A DNA stretch of 64,000 nucleotides from Photorhabdus noenieputensis (GTDB taxonomy: Bacteria > Pseudomonadota > Gammaproteobacteria > Enterobacterales > Enterobacteriaceae): the NCBI RefSeq assembly GCF_018448935.1, contig NZ_RCWC01000014.1:35490-99489 (forward strand), read 5' to 3'. The position numbers and the translations under genes were made by a program. The notes under the pieces are model-generated. The model was not told the DNA's origin. It worked only from the letters and a program-made list of their open reading frames with translations, and ran no database searches. Below, in pieces: positions 1-11,594 of the stretch; the first letter of the stretch is position 1; the number at the start of each line of letters is the position of its first letter.

Positions 1-12
1 ATAGGTGAAATT

Positions 13-735
13 ATGAAAGATAACACGATGAGTTTCTCTGTAAACAAGGATCTGGATGTTCATTCAAAAAGCTTTGACGCCTTTATATCATATATGGAAA
101 ACAGCAATGATATTTGGGCTATAAAAGACAACGAACATCGATTCATCTATGCCAACGATGCAATGATTTATTACAGCGGTCTTCCTAAAGGTTTTAATAT
201 AGAAGGGAGGCTTGATGGTGAGTGTCCAGCACCGTGGTCTGAGTTTGAAAGTATTATACAAGCTAGTTGTGATGTTGTAATGACGAGTCAAAAAAACATC
301 CCAGTATTAAACACCTTGACTTATGGTGGGAAACAAAAAATGATCCAACCATTTATGCTCAATGTTATCCCCCTAATGAAGGATGGGAAATGCATTGGGG
401 TTGTTGGTCACGGTACAAAACTTGAAATTTATTCCATGTATCATTTTGAAAACAACATTCAGCCTGACTCATTAACTTTTGGCAAACCAACTGATTTATT
501 TACTGATAGAGAGTTCGATATAGTATTTTTTGCATTACAATCGCTAAGCGCTAAAGACATAGCGAGAAAATTAGGTATCACCTATAGAACGGTACAAAGC
601 AGGCTACATATCATTTATCAGAAAATAGGAATAAATTCATTAAGCCAGTTAAAAGAATATTGCAGGGGTAAGGGGTATGATAACTATGCTCCTACTCGAT
701 TTATTAACTCGAATCCCTATATACCTCTAGTATAA
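13..735 (+). CDS. PAS4-LuxR solo transcriptional regulator, copy 1
   Basis: A 240-aa regulator with no partner luxI in the window. Residues about 20-130 resemble a PAS4 sensor domain (motif WAIKDNEHRFIYANDAM). The C-terminus (about 165-220) is a LuxR/GerE helix-turn-helix: LFTDREFDIVFF, then SAKDIARKLGITYRTVQSRL, with the usual T-x-R-E entry and V-x-S-R-L recognition helix. The start is the ATG at 13, preceded by AGGTGA at 3-8, the same arrangement as in the next two copies. It is the first of three near-identical tandem paralogues (copies at 1047 and 1930). PAS4-LuxR solos are known to be strongly expanded in Photorhabdus and are thought to sense insect or small-molecule signals; the ligand cannot be read from sequence. 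Further copies may lie before position 1, because the window opens inside the leader. Confidence 0.9.
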   Translation: MKDNTMSFSVNKDLDVHSKSFDAFISYMENSNDIWAIKDNEHRFIYANDAMIYYSGLPKGFNIEGRLDGECPAPWSEFESIIQASCDVVMTSQKNIPVLNTLTYGGKQKMIQPFMLNVIPLMKDGKCIGVVGHGTKLEIYSMYHFENNIQPDSLTFGKPTDLFTDREFDIVFFALQSLSAKDIARKLGITYRTVQSRLHIIYQKIGINSLSQLKEYCRGKGYDNYAPTRFINSNPYIPLV

Positions 736-767
736 CAATGAACCACACCGTTATCGTCATTATTCTA

Positions 768-793
768 TTAGGGTTCTGCTTGGCAGAACCTTA
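768..793 (+). terminator. Hairpin after LuxR copy 1
   Basis: GGTTCTGC (772-779) pairs with GCAGAACC (783-790) around a 3-nt loop, about 35 bases after the stop codon. There is no strong U-tract, so it may be a weak terminator or an mRNA-end stabiliser. A related hairpin follows each LuxR copy. Confidence 0.5.
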
Positions 794-998
794 AACCTTG
801 TTTCTCTTACATTCCATCCAGCATATTGCAATTATTCATTAAAAACATAATTAATAATAAAAATTTTACACAATATAGAATATTAGCATATGGAAGATAA
901 TTACAGGAAACTGCTCCTCTGTAAAATAATCCGCACCAAATAGGTACCAAAAAACTCATAAATATAATTATCCATTGTGTCGTAAAAGTGATAATCTT

Positions 999-1046
999 AC
1001 ATGGAAGTTATTCCAGTTTTACCGTTTAATCATGATAGGTGAAATT
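999..1046 (+). promoter_or_regulatory. Repeated leader before LuxR copy 2
   Basis: A 48-bp block beginning ACATGGAAGTTAT and ending TTTAATCATGATAGGTGAA plus ATT, directly abutting the start codon. It recurs with a few changes at 1882-1929, and its last 12 bases also precede copy 1. It holds the Shine-Dalgarno AGGTGA. Its conservation, compared with the unrelated DNA further upstream, suggests that the untranslated leader was duplicated with each gene. No promoter boxes are assigned. Confidence 0.55.
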
Positions 1047-1769
1047 ATGAAAGATAACACGATGAGTTTCTCTGTAAACAAAGATCTGGATGTTCATTCA
1101 AAAAGCTTTGACGCCTTCATTTCGTATATGGAAAACAGCAACGATTTTTGGGCTATAAAAGACAAGGAACATCGATTCATCTATGCCAATGATACTATGA
1201 TTTATTACAGCGGTCTTCCTAAAGGTTTTAATATAGAAGGGAGGCTTGATGGTGAGTGTCCAGCACCGTGGTCTGAGTTTGAAAGTATTATACAAGCTAG
1301 TTGTGATGTTGTAATGACGAGTCAAAAAAACATCCCAGTATTAAACACCTTGACTTATGGTGGGAAACAAAAAATGATCCAACCATTTCTGACCAATGTT
1401 ACACCGCTAATGAAGGATGGAGAATGCATTGGGATTGTTGGACACGGCAAAAAACTTGAAATTTACTCCATGTATCATTTTGAAAACAACATTCATCCAG
1501 AGTCATTAACTTTTGGCAAACCAACTGATTTATTTACCGACAGAGAGTTCGATATAGTATTTTTTGCGTTGCAATCACTCAGTGCTAAAGATATAGCTAA
1601 AAAATTAGGTATCACCTATAGAACGGTACAAAGCAGGCTACATGTCATTTACCAGAAAATAGGGATAAATTCATTAAACCAGTTAAAAGAATATTGCAGG
1701 GGTAAAGGATATAATAACTATGCTCCTACCCGATTTATTAACCCTAATCCCTTTATACCTCTGGCATAA
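1047..1769 (+). CDS. PAS4-LuxR solo transcriptional regulator, copy 2
   Basis: A 240-aa paralogue of the gene at 13, with PAS4 sensor then LuxR HTH. An in-frame start exists upstream at 975, but the ATG at 1047 is chosen because it carries AGGTGA 5-10 bases upstream and gives exactly the length and first residues (MKDNTMSFSV) of copy 1. Differences from copy 1 fall mainly in the PAS/linker half (for example LTNVTPLMKDGECIG against LNVIPLMKDGKCIG) and are few in the HTH, so the copies may recognise similar DNA while their sensing parts drift. The cassette has its own leader and its own downstream hairpin. Confidence 0.9.
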   Translation: MKDNTMSFSVNKDLDVHSKSFDAFISYMENSNDFWAIKDKEHRFIYANDTMIYYSGLPKGFNIEGRLDGECPAPWSEFESIIQASCDVVMTSQKNIPVLNTLTYGGKQKMIQPFLTNVTPLMKDGECIGIVGHGKKLEIYSMYHFENNIHPESLTFGKPTDLFTDREFDIVFFALQSLSAKDIAKKLGITYRTVQSRLHVIYQKIGINSLNQLKEYCRGKGYNNYAPTRFINPNPFIPLA

Positions 1770-1803
1770 CAATGCACAGCATTGCTGTCGTTACTATACC
1801 ATT

Positions 1804-1827
1804 AGGGTTCTGTCTAAACAGAATCCT
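1804..1827 (+). terminator. Hairpin after LuxR copy 2
   Basis: AGGGTTCTGT pairs with ACAGAATCCT, with one mismatch, at the same distance from the stop as the hairpin after copy 1. No U-run follows. Confidence 0.45.
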
Positions 1828-1881
1828 ATGCGCCGACCAAAACTCGCTTAACAGCACGAAAAAAGTTTTGTGGGATATCTC

Positions 1882-1929
1882 ACATGGAAGTTATCACAGT
1901 CTTACAGTTTAATCATGATAGGTGAAATT
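1882..1929 (+). promoter_or_regulatory. Repeated leader before LuxR copy 3
   Basis: Second copy of the 48-bp leader seen at 999-1046, again ending AGGTGAAATT directly before the ATG. The two copies match over most of their length, with small changes in the middle. Confidence 0.55.
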
Positions 1930-2652
1930 ATGAATGATAAAACTATGAGTTTCTCTGTAAACAAAGATCTGGATATTCATTCAGAAAACTTTGATGCTTT
2001 CATATCGTACATGGAAAACAGCAATGATGTTTGGGTTATAAAAGACAAGGAACATCGATTCATCTATGCCAATGATACTATGATTCATTACAGCGGTCTT
2101 CCTAAAGGTTTTAATATAGAAGGAAAGCTCGATGGTGAATGTCCAGCACCGTGGTCTGAGTTTGAAGATATTATACAAGCTAATGATAATAATGTAATGA
2201 CGAGTCAAAAGACCATTCCGGTACTACACACCTTCACTTATGTCGGAAAAGAAAAAATAATCCAACCATTTCTGGTCAATGTTACACCTCTCATGAAGGA
2301 TGGAGAATGCATTGGGGTTGTGTCGCACGGTAAAAAACTTGAAATTTATTCCATGTATCATTTTGAAAATAACATTCATCCAGAATCATTAACTTTTGGC
2401 AAACCAACTGATTTATTTACCGACAGAGAGTTCGATATAGTATTTTTTGCATTGCAATCGCTAAGCGCTAAAGACATAGCTAGAAAATTAGGCATCACCT
2501 ATAGAACGGTACAAAGCAGGTTACAATTTATTTATCAAAAAATAGGGATAAATTCATTAAGCCAGTTAAAAGAATATTGCAGGGGGAAGGGATATGATAA
2601 CTATGCTCCTACCCGATTTATTAACCATAATCCCTATATACCTTTAGCATAA
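1930..2652 (+). CDS. PAS4-LuxR solo transcriptional regulator, copy 3
   Basis: Third 240-aa tandem paralogue, starting at the ATG after AGGTGAAATT. The PAS half has diverged most of the three (for example YVGKEKIIQPFLVNV and DIIQANDNNVMTSQ), while the HTH (SAKDIARKLGITYRTVQSRL) is unchanged from copy 1. This supports DNA binding being conserved and ligand sensing being the variable part. In-frame sequence extends upstream to 1870, but nothing there resembles the other copies. Confidence 0.9.
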   Translation: MNDKTMSFSVNKDLDIHSENFDAFISYMENSNDVWVIKDKEHRFIYANDTMIHYSGLPKGFNIEGKLDGECPAPWSEFEDIIQANDNNVMTSQKTIPVLHTFTYVGKEKIIQPFLVNVTPLMKDGECIGVVSHGKKLEIYSMYHFENNIHPESLTFGKPTDLFTDREFDIVFFALQSLSAKDIARKLGITYRTVQSRLQFIYQKIGINSLSQLKEYCRGKGYDNYAPTRFINHNPYIPLA

Positions 2653-2686
2653 CAATGTACAGCATCGCTGTCGTTACTATGTCATT

Positions 2687-2709
2687 AGGGTTCTGCCAAG
2701 CAAAACCCT
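2687..2709 (+). terminator. Hairpin after LuxR copy 3
   Basis: AGGGTT (2687-2692) pairs with AACCCT (2704-2709). It corresponds to the hairpins after copies 1 and 2, but the inner stem has decayed. Confidence 0.4.
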
Positions 2710-2897
2710 ACGTCCCGCTCAAAAAATTTTGGTTTACCCGATTTTGTAATACTACACCTATCTGGCGATCCGTGAAATCAACAGAAATATAAAGAGGAAT
2801 GTCAGCATAATAAAATATTAAATAATTTATGAGGAAAAAATTAATTATGACAAACATCAAGGCGTGACGTTAACTATTCTATTTTAATCTTATGATC

Positions 2898-2940
2898 ATA
2901 CCTGAAGCTTTCCAAAAGACACAAGAAAAGCTTCAGGTAT
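2898..2940. terminator. Possible bidirectional terminator between LuxR array and sfsB-like gene
   Basis: ATACCTGAAGCTTT (2898-2911) is exactly complementary to AAAGCTTCAGGTAT (2927-2940), a 14-bp stem with a 15-nt loop. It sits between convergent genes. U-tracts are weak on both sides, so termination is inferred from position and stem strength. Confidence 0.5.
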
Positions 2941-2984
2941 TTAATCTCTTCTCATTGAATTTTTTTCGAGAAGTTTATTTTAAT

Positions 2985-3197
2985 TCATTTAGAATATCTG
3001 CTTGGCCATATTTCAAAAGGCTCACAATTTAAAGCAATAGCAATAAGTTGTTCACCTTTAGGCCACGGACGGTGCAAAGCATTTGATAAAGTAGATGATG
3101 CAAGCCCCGCTTCTCTCGAAACAGCAGCTAACGACGTTCCCCGTTTTTTAAGCCCTGCAATAATATCAGCCGGGTGCCAGTCGTTTTTCACAATCAT
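2985..3197 (-). CDS. SfsB/Nlp (phage Mu Ner-like) DNA-binding protein
   Basis: A 70-aa winged helix-turn-helix protein. It carries the family signature DWHPADIIAGLKKRGTSLAA, followed by SREAGLASSTLSNALHRPWPKGE and a final IWPSRY. This matches E. coli SfsB/Nlp, which is about 20 residues longer at the C-terminus, and the phage Mu Ner repressor. The ATG at 3197 has a GAGGA-type ribosome site a few bases upstream. SfsB-like proteins act on sugar-metabolism genes in E. coli and Ner represses phage promoters; whether this one is a domesticated phage regulator cannot be decided from the window, and no prophage genes flank it. Confidence 0.85.
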   Translation of the reverse strand: MIVKNDWHPADIIAGLKKRGTSLAAVSREAGLASSTLSNALHRPWPKGEQLIAIALNCEPFEIWPSRYSK

Positions 3198-3264
3198 TCC
3201 TCATTCTCCTCTCAGTTTGGTTATTCAAGGTGCTATATTCATACTCTCTTTAGATTAATATTTT

Positions 3265-3391
3265 TATACCCGTCATCTTTCAAGTTGCCTCTTTGTTGGC
3301 TGCACTCACTCACCCCAGTCACATAGTTTTCTATGCTCCCGGGGATTCGCTCCCTTGCCGCCGCGATACATCTTGAAATCCATAGGGTATA
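3265..3391 (-). repeat. ERIC element 1
   Basis: A 127-bp enterobacterial repetitive intergenic consensus element in reverse orientation, bounded by TATACCCGTCAT and CATAGGGTATA. It contains the typical core words GCAGCCAACAAAGAGGCAAC and GGATTCGCTCCCTTGCC (read on either strand). Open frames inside it are not genes. Confidence 0.95.
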
Positions 3392-3717
3392 TATTGTTAC
3401 AGCTTTTTCCCTGAGTCCGCACTGGTGCGGAATACTAAAAAATAACTGCACTAAGGCGTAAAACCCCGCTAAGTGCAGCCAAATATTCTCCGAATAGGAA
3501 CATTTATATCTAACAACTAAAAGGTCATAAACGAACGTTAATTGTTAAGAAATGTTCTTTTATGGATACTAGAATGTTTAAAAAGTTTAGTTATTTTGGG
3601 AAATGTTGGAAGCGCATTAAATACATTAGCGAACATCCTAAAAAAGCGCTTCAATTACGAGGAATAACATCAATTAATATTTTATGGCCATAGAAAAATT
3701 GCTTGCGCAGCAGCAAA
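3392..3717. other. Intergenic stretch with two small inverted repeats
   Basis: No gene is seen. TCCGCAC-TG-GTGCGGA forms a short perfect hairpin near 3413-3430. CTGCACT near 3447 pairs with AGTGCAG near 3472, with imperfect inner pairing. The rest is AT-rich. Confidence 0.5.
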
Positions 3718-3741
3718 GCCAGTCGATAATTATCGACTGGC
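3718..3741 (-). terminator. Perfect palindrome at 3' end of the MFS gene
   Basis: A 24-bp perfect inverted repeat (GCCAGTCGATAA and its complement) starting 10 bases beyond the stop codon of the minus-strand MFS gene. The U-tract on the minus strand is weak (CTTTGC). It is probably the end of the 7.1-3.7 kb transcript. Confidence 0.55.
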
Positions 3742-3751
3742 TGAATGACTG

Positions 3752-4945
3752 TTAACGCGCTTCATTCTGTGCCGTTAACCTGCCCTTAATGCGACAAAAC
3801 CACCGTCCTCCCAATATTGCCACCATAAGTTCAAGAGAAGCTATTGCGGCTAAGGTTAGGATAAATAAGGTCTTGCCCGCGCCAACTAATATCCATCCTC
3901 CTATCGCAGGAAATCCAAATATCCCCACAAAATAAGCGACAACGAACCAAGTAAGGGCCGCATGACGGTTCTCAAGCGCAGAGTCGTTCACTGCCCATGT
4001 TTGAATAACGGGATACACCAATCCATAACCTATCCCCGTTAACATGGCCGCCACAATCTGAAACATAGGGTGAACCGGTATGCCTAACAGAGCCAGAATG
4101 CCCATGATTAAGAATAACATCAGCACGATGACTAACGGGATACGGGGCATCGTCGATAAACGGCGGGCTAGCAAAAGCCGCGCTACAACCACAGTCGCTG
4201 CATGTACAGCAAAGAATGTACTTGCATTTGCTTGAGTCCCTTCAACCAACGAACTCTGGAACGACATCATTCCGGAGAATACACCGCCTCCCAAACCCAC
4301 CATTACAATAGGACGGATCGCACTACTGGCAGCAATCTTGGTTATTTTTTTCACCCAAGGTCTCAGTGATAACTCCTGTTGACCATGCGGCTCCTTGATC
4401 CCAAAGGTCGCCAGAAGTAGGGAGGCGAGGATGCCAATAACGCCAACAAAGAGAAATGTTATTCGGATGGGCACTCCTGCCTGTTCAACCGCCGCAGCGA
4501 GAAGGATGGGACTACCGCAAATCCCAGCCATTTGAAATGCGCTGAAACGAGTAAACCAGTGCCCCCTGTCAGCGTCAGTGACACGCTCCGACAATGCCAT
4601 AGGCCCACTGATATAAAACATTCCCCAACCGAGTCCAATCAAGAACGCTGCAATACGCGGGATGTAGCTCAGTTCACCACTGAAACCACCGAAAAGAAAA
4701 TAACCACAAGACATCGCCAGCGCCGCTAGAGCTGCAAGACGTGATGCTTCCAGTTGCCCAGCAAACCATCCAACCAAAGGAACACCAATCAAGGTGCCGA
4801 CCAAGGCCACGCTAAGGGTCGTCCCAGTGTCAATGTCACTCCCCCCTTGTGACCGAAAATACGCGGAAATAAGAAAGGTGGCACCATATCCCCCCGCAGT
4901 GAACAGGGTTCCGAACAAAAGAAAAAGTGCCGACATTGTTCGCAT
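3752..4945 (-). CDS. MFS family transporter
   Basis: A 397-aa inner-membrane protein with about twelve hydrophobic segments, a typical length for a major facilitator. The first helix (ALFLLFGTLFTAGGYGATFL) begins almost at the N-terminus. The loop between helices 2 and 3 (WFAGQLEASRLAAL) occupies the place of the MFS G-x-x-x-D/E-R/K motif in a degenerate form. The start at 4945 (MRTMSALFLL) lies 22 bases after the cysteine desulfurase stop, so co-transcription with it is likely. Substrate is unknown. Pairing with a desulfurase and an unrecognised protein suggests export of a small sulfur-containing metabolite, which is inference only. Confidence 0.8.
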   Translation of the reverse strand: MRTMSALFLLFGTLFTAGGYGATFLISAYFRSQGGSDIDTGTTLSVALVGTLIGVPLVGWFAGQLEASRLAALAALAMSCGYFLFGGFSGELSYIPRIAAFLIGLGWGMFYISGPMALSERVTDADRGHWFTRFSAFQMAGICGSPILLAAAVEQAGVPIRITFLFVGVIGILASLLLATFGIKEPHGQQELSLRPWVKKITKIAASSAIRPIVMVGLGGGVFSGMMSFQSSLVEGTQANASTFFAVHAATVVVARLLLARRLSTMPRIPLVIVLMLFLIMGILALLGIPVHPMFQIVAAMLTGIGYGLVYPVIQTWAVNDSALENRHAALTWFVVAYFVGIFGFPAIGGWILVGAGKTLFILTLAAIASLELMVAILGGRWFCRIKGRLTAQNEAR

Positions 4946-4967
4946 GAGTCAAACTCCATATTAATTA

Positions 4968-6149
4968 TTACAGGACGCCGAATGGCTTTGGTGCCATCGA
5001 CCTCAGTTTATTCACCGCTTTTTGTAGACGGAGACAAACATACCGTATCTCGTCCTCGTCATTAAATCTGCCCAGTCCGAAACGCACACTGGCTTGAGCC
5101 TGAGCATCACTTAGCCCTATTGCCTTTAGTACATGTGACGGCGCTCTGTTAGCGGATGTGCATGCAGACCCAGAGGATAACGCAACCTCGGAAAGCTCCA
5201 GCAAAAGCGAGTCAGCATCCACGCCGTTAAAGGAGACATTTAACAGACCAGGAAGGCATTCGGTAAGATGACCGTTTATCCGAACATCAGCCACATTCTC
5301 GATAATATACGACCGAAGTAAATCCCTTAAATAACGTAACCTCATCGACTCATCAGGCAAGTTTTTAACAGACAGTTCGACGGCTCGCCCGAAGCCTACG
5401 ATCCCCGGAACGTTAAGGGTTCCAGAACGTAAACCTCGCTCATGTCCCCCACCAACAATGAGAGGAGCAAGGGTTATATTCTTATTGCGTGAATCGATAT
5501 AAAGCGCACCGATCCCCTTTGGCCCATATATTTTGTGCGCGGAAAATGAGGCAAGGCTGATATTCATGCGTTGTACATCAAATTTTATTTTGCCGAGCGC
5601 TTGAGTGGCGTCTGTATGAAAAGGAATATCACGTTCTTTACAGATCGCGCCTATCTCTTCAATTTTTTGTATTGAACCAATCTCATTGTTAGCAGCCATA
5701 ATCGAAACGAGATAGGTGTCATCTCTTATTGCACGAGATATTAAGTCTGGGGATACGATGCCATCGCTTTGCGGTGGTAAATAGGTCACCTCCGTTCCCA
5801 TTGATTCGAGCCTACCGCAACAATCAAGAACAGACTTATGCTCAATTATCGATGTGATGACATGCCCCTTTTTGCCCCGATGTTGAAGGCCCGCGATTGC
5901 AAGATTGTTCGACTCGGTAGAGCCAGAAGTGAATATAATATCGGAGTGACTCGTCGCATTTATCGATGTTGATATCACTTTTCTCGCATTATCAACAGCC
6001 TCCATCGCTTTCCACCCAAATGCATGGTGATTACTGGAAGCATTTCCATAAGCGCAGGTAAAATAGGGCATCATAGTTTGAAGCACATCAGGATCTAATG
6101 GCGTTGTAGCATTGTTATCCAAATATATCGGCCGAGTTAAGTTGTACAT
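4968..6149 (-). CDS. Cysteine desulfurase, NifS/IscS-like (class V aminotransferase fold)
   Basis: A 393-aa PLP enzyme that would release sulfur from L-cysteine as a persulfide. Seen in order: N-terminal YLDNNATTPLDPDV; FTSGSTESNNLAI; the phosphate/PLP-binding HTDATQALGKI; SFSAHKIYGPKGIGAL with the PLP lysine; RSGTLNVPGIVGFG; and the persulfide-cysteine loop SSGSACTSANRAPSHVL near the C-terminus. The start is ATG 6149 (MYNLTRPIYLD), preceded by GGGGGAAG; an upstream in-frame codon at 6167 has no better site. It is not in an isc or suf operon: the neighbours are an ERIC element, an unknown protein and an MFS transporter. It is therefore probably a dedicated sulfur donor for a specialised pathway rather than housekeeping IscS. 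Confidence 0.88.
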   Translation of the reverse strand: MYNLTRPIYLDNNATTPLDPDVLQTMMPYFTCAYGNASSNHHAFGWKAMEAVDNARKVISTSINATSHSDIIFTSGSTESNNLAIAGLQHRGKKGHVITSIIEHKSVLDCCGRLESMGTEVTYLPPQSDGIVSPDLISRAIRDDTYLVSIMAANNEIGSIQKIEEIGAICKERDIPFHTDATQALGKIKFDVQRMNISLASFSAHKIYGPKGIGALYIDSRNKNITLAPLIVGGGHERGLRSGTLNVPGIVGFGRAVELSVKNLPDESMRLRYLRDLLRSYIIENVADVRINGHLTECLPGLLNVSFNGVDADSLLLELSEVALSSGSACTSANRAPSHVLKAIGLSDAQAQASVRFGLGRFNDEDEIRYVCLRLQKAVNKLRSMAPKPFGVL

Positions 6150-6206
6150 AATCTTCCCCCTTAACAAACAAAGATGAAATTATTTTTTTATTATCTTGAC
6201 TATATC

Positions 6207-6333
6207 TATACCCTATGGATTTCAAGATGGATCGCGGCGGCAAGGGAGCGAATCCCCGGGAGCATAGCCAACTATGTGACCAGGGTGAGCGAGTGCAGCC
6301 AACAAAGAGGCAACTTGAAAGATGACGGGTATA
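6207..6333 (+). repeat. ERIC element 2
   Basis: A 127-bp ERIC in forward orientation, from TATACCCTATGGATTTCAAG to GATGACGGGTATA. It lies between the unknown gene at 6338-7051 and the desulfurase gene, so it would be transcribed inside their mRNA if they form one operon. Its right end stops four bases before the stop codon of the unknown gene. Confidence 0.95.
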
Positions 6334-6337
6334 TCTG

Positions 6338-7051
6338 CTAGGCAGTAACTACATCACCTTGACTCACCTCCCCCTCTTCATTAACAAGATTAAGACGAAT
6401 GGCAGTTGAAACACCGAGCATATGGCTAAGTTGTAGCCCACGCACATATGCCAAAGCTCTAGACCAAGCGCAGTCCTCAAAGAATACCTCCAGAATAGCG
6501 TCTGAACCTTTGTGATCACCTGCGGCTTTCTCAAAATATTCCTTCGTAATTGCCGCACAGGTGAGTTTCTGAGTTGGCTCTTCGTAAGAAGCATCTGATG
6601 TCGGCGGTTTGCCGTCAGCGAGGTTTTTGGACACCATCCGCCGTGTGATGATTTCGGGTATTTCTCCAGAAGCCAGGATATGGACAAGGTGCTGCCTGGC
6701 TGAATCTTCGTGAATAACACGTATTTCACTAAGCGGAATCTGATATTTTTCTGCTACGGGCAAGAAGATATTCCTGATCGAGGCGTGGAGATGACTCAAG
6801 CGGGGGTTCCGTTTTTGAGAATTAGTGAGGTTCTCTATCAGGAACTGGAGGCGGAATATCCCATGATGATCGAATGCCACGGATATCCTCGGTAATTGAC
6901 CACATTCATCTTGGCTTTGCTTGGCGAACATCAGAGCAGCCTCAAAGGCTTTCAACTGAGCCTCGACAACTATCTCGCTATCCTTATTGAGATAAACTCG
7001 TGAATTCCCTGCCAGTATGCTTACGTTAGTTTCTCGCTGATTCATTTTCAT
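6338..7051 (-). CDS. Protein of unknown function, first gene of the desulfurase/MFS group
   Basis: A 237-aa soluble protein that I do not recognise. The start chosen is ATG 7051 (MKMNQRETNV), which has AGGA about six bases upstream; an in-frame extension to 7096 lacks a ribosome site. No signal peptide or membrane segment is seen. Features include IVVEAQLKAFEAALMFAKQ, the histidine-rich RISVAFDHHGIF, EKYQIPLSEIRVIHEDSARQH, and a C-terminal FFEDCAWSRALAYVRGLQLS. The mixed alpha/beta pattern would suit a small enzyme or carrier, but no catalytic signature is clear. Gene order (unknown, desulfurase, exporter) suggests a three-gene unit split by an ERIC element. Confidence 0.7.
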   Translation of the reverse strand: MKMNQRETNVSILAGNSRVYLNKDSEIVVEAQLKAFEAALMFAKQSQDECGQLPRISVAFDHHGIFRLQFLIENLTNSQKRNPRLSHLHASIRNIFLPVAEKYQIPLSEIRVIHEDSARQHLVHILASGEIPEIITRRMVSKNLADGKPPTSDASYEEPTQKLTCAAITKEYFEKAAGDHKGSDAILEVFFEDCAWSRALAYVRGLQLSHMLGVSTAIRLNLVNEEGEVSQGDVVTA

Positions 7052-7871
7052 CAATATCCTTTTCCTAGTGGATCGTACGTATAAGAATGACCGCAATAAT
7101 CCATTAATTTTTAGATCGGGGAAGTTCTATAAAGAGTGGCCAATATAACGGATGGAAAATAAGGCGATCTTTATAATTTCACATACGCTAAATATCTTTT
7201 TCTCTTGCGACCCCGGTTATGAAATAAGTATGTCTGATATTAGGCAAGGGTATAATTCCCATAAAAGAAGTTGGATAAAGGTTAGCGTATCTTTTTTATC
7301 AAAAAATAGATCTTCGTCTTGTTTAAACATTTTTTCTTTTTGGCCTTGCAGCCGTAGCTCTGAGCCCGGCCATCGGACATCATTTAGCTCTCAGCTTACC
7401 GAGTAATTCTGTCACACCAATACAAGATTCTAGTTGCCAAGTATGGATATGTCCGAACTGTTGTTGAGATAGCTAACTAAAATCCATTACATCAAGGTAA
7501 ATCTTCTCAGCAATATTATATTTAAGGAGGGGATTCGCTATTAAGCCATCGGCGAAAAGTTTCACATGTGAAAATATGGCCGCACCGACTACCTCAGGAA
7601 AACTCAAAAATTGATGTTGTAGAAGTTACCGGGTTATTACCCTTATGAAGGAGGTTTTATCCCCCCTGTCAGACTACCGGCACAATACAGTATCGCAGCT
7701 AAAGCTGGTGGTTTTAGCCTTTCATTTGGAAGAATAAAATTATTTCAGGTTTGTCATGCTCAAACATCAACCTATTACAGCTCAACTTAATTCTTTCTCT
7801 TCAAATCACAGTTGGCTCTCCGCTCAGCAAACATATTTAAATCGGCTTTGATAAACGAAAATCAGCACTTT
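7052..7871. other. Gene-poor decayed region
   Basis: No convincing gene. Open frames such as 7152-7406 (+) and a 31-codon frame at 7756-7851 (+) show no recognisable protein and lack clear ribosome sites. A perfect 14-bp palindrome, TTTCACATGTGAAA, lies at 7560-7573. An AGGAGG/CCCCCT hairpin near 7650-7671 looks like a degraded copy of the hairpin at 8134. Confidence 0.5.
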
Positions 7872-8027
7872 TTACCAACCTAAATCACTTTTTAATTCAT
7901 CAAGCGTGTTGGCACGGTGAACACCTATCCCATTCTCTAGATCATGAATTGCCTGTAACGTCTCGCTATTCGGTTGCAGCAACCCATCCGGTAGCCGACC
8001 TTCTGCGGCTAATCGATTAATAACCAT
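7872..8027 (-). pseudogene. RelB/DinJ-type antitoxin remnant
   Basis: A 51-codon frame (MVINRLAAEGRLPD, then LLQPNSETLQAIHDLENGIG, ending LDELKSDLGW). It aligns with the C-terminal two-thirds of RelB/DinJ antitoxins (pattern RVAxEKxLPF, PNAETxxAIxExxxG, S-x-DELxxDL). The N-terminal ribbon-helix-helix DNA-binding part is missing, because an in-frame TGA lies just before the ATG. No toxin gene follows. It is a decayed piece of a type II toxin-antitoxin locus. Confidence 0.6.
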
Positions 8028-8036
8028 ACTTCACTT

Positions 8037-8110
8037 TTATATAGTCGTTGTTCCACTACCGGCAAAAGGATCAGAAATGCTCAACACATCAAAACTGCCA
8101 AGCAAATCAG
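8037..8110 (-). pseudogene. C-terminal remnant of a DNA methyltransferase
   Basis: In one minus-strand frame, about 24 codons read LGSFDVLSISDPFAGSGTTT and then I-stop. DPFxGSGTT is the SAM-binding motif of N4/N6 DNA methylases. The upstream part merges into the eno terminator region without further similarity. It is too short to function. Confidence 0.5.
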
Positions 8111-8133
8111 TTCTTGCCTCTGTATTCTTTGAA

Positions 8134-8153
8134 AGGAGGGTTTTACCCCTCCT
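8134..8153 (-). terminator. Terminator of eno
   Basis: AGGAGGG (8134-8140) pairs with CCCTCCT (8147-8153), about 20 bases beyond the eno stop. The minus-strand U-tract is short (TTTC). Confidence 0.6.
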
Positions 8154-8173
8154 GTTTAACTAATACTTACCGA

Positions 8174-9502
<1,329 letters not shown>

Positions 9503-9547
9503 TCAGGTAAGTGACGGAATACTTCATGCCGCCACTCACTGCACATC

Positions 9548-11594
<2,047 letters not shown>

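Noticed and set aside
88-2208. Minus-strand open frames of 67-75 codons inside each LuxR copy
   Set aside because: They are antisense to a clear coding frame, recur only because the genes are duplicated, and encode nothing recognisable.
3239-3451. 70-codon minus-strand frame
   Set aside because: It is the translation of an ERIC element; the similar frame at 61560-61829 is explained the same way.
7152-7406. 84-codon plus-strand frame in the gap before eno
   Set aside because: No ribosome site, no recognisable motif and low-complexity composition; it lies in decayed DNA.
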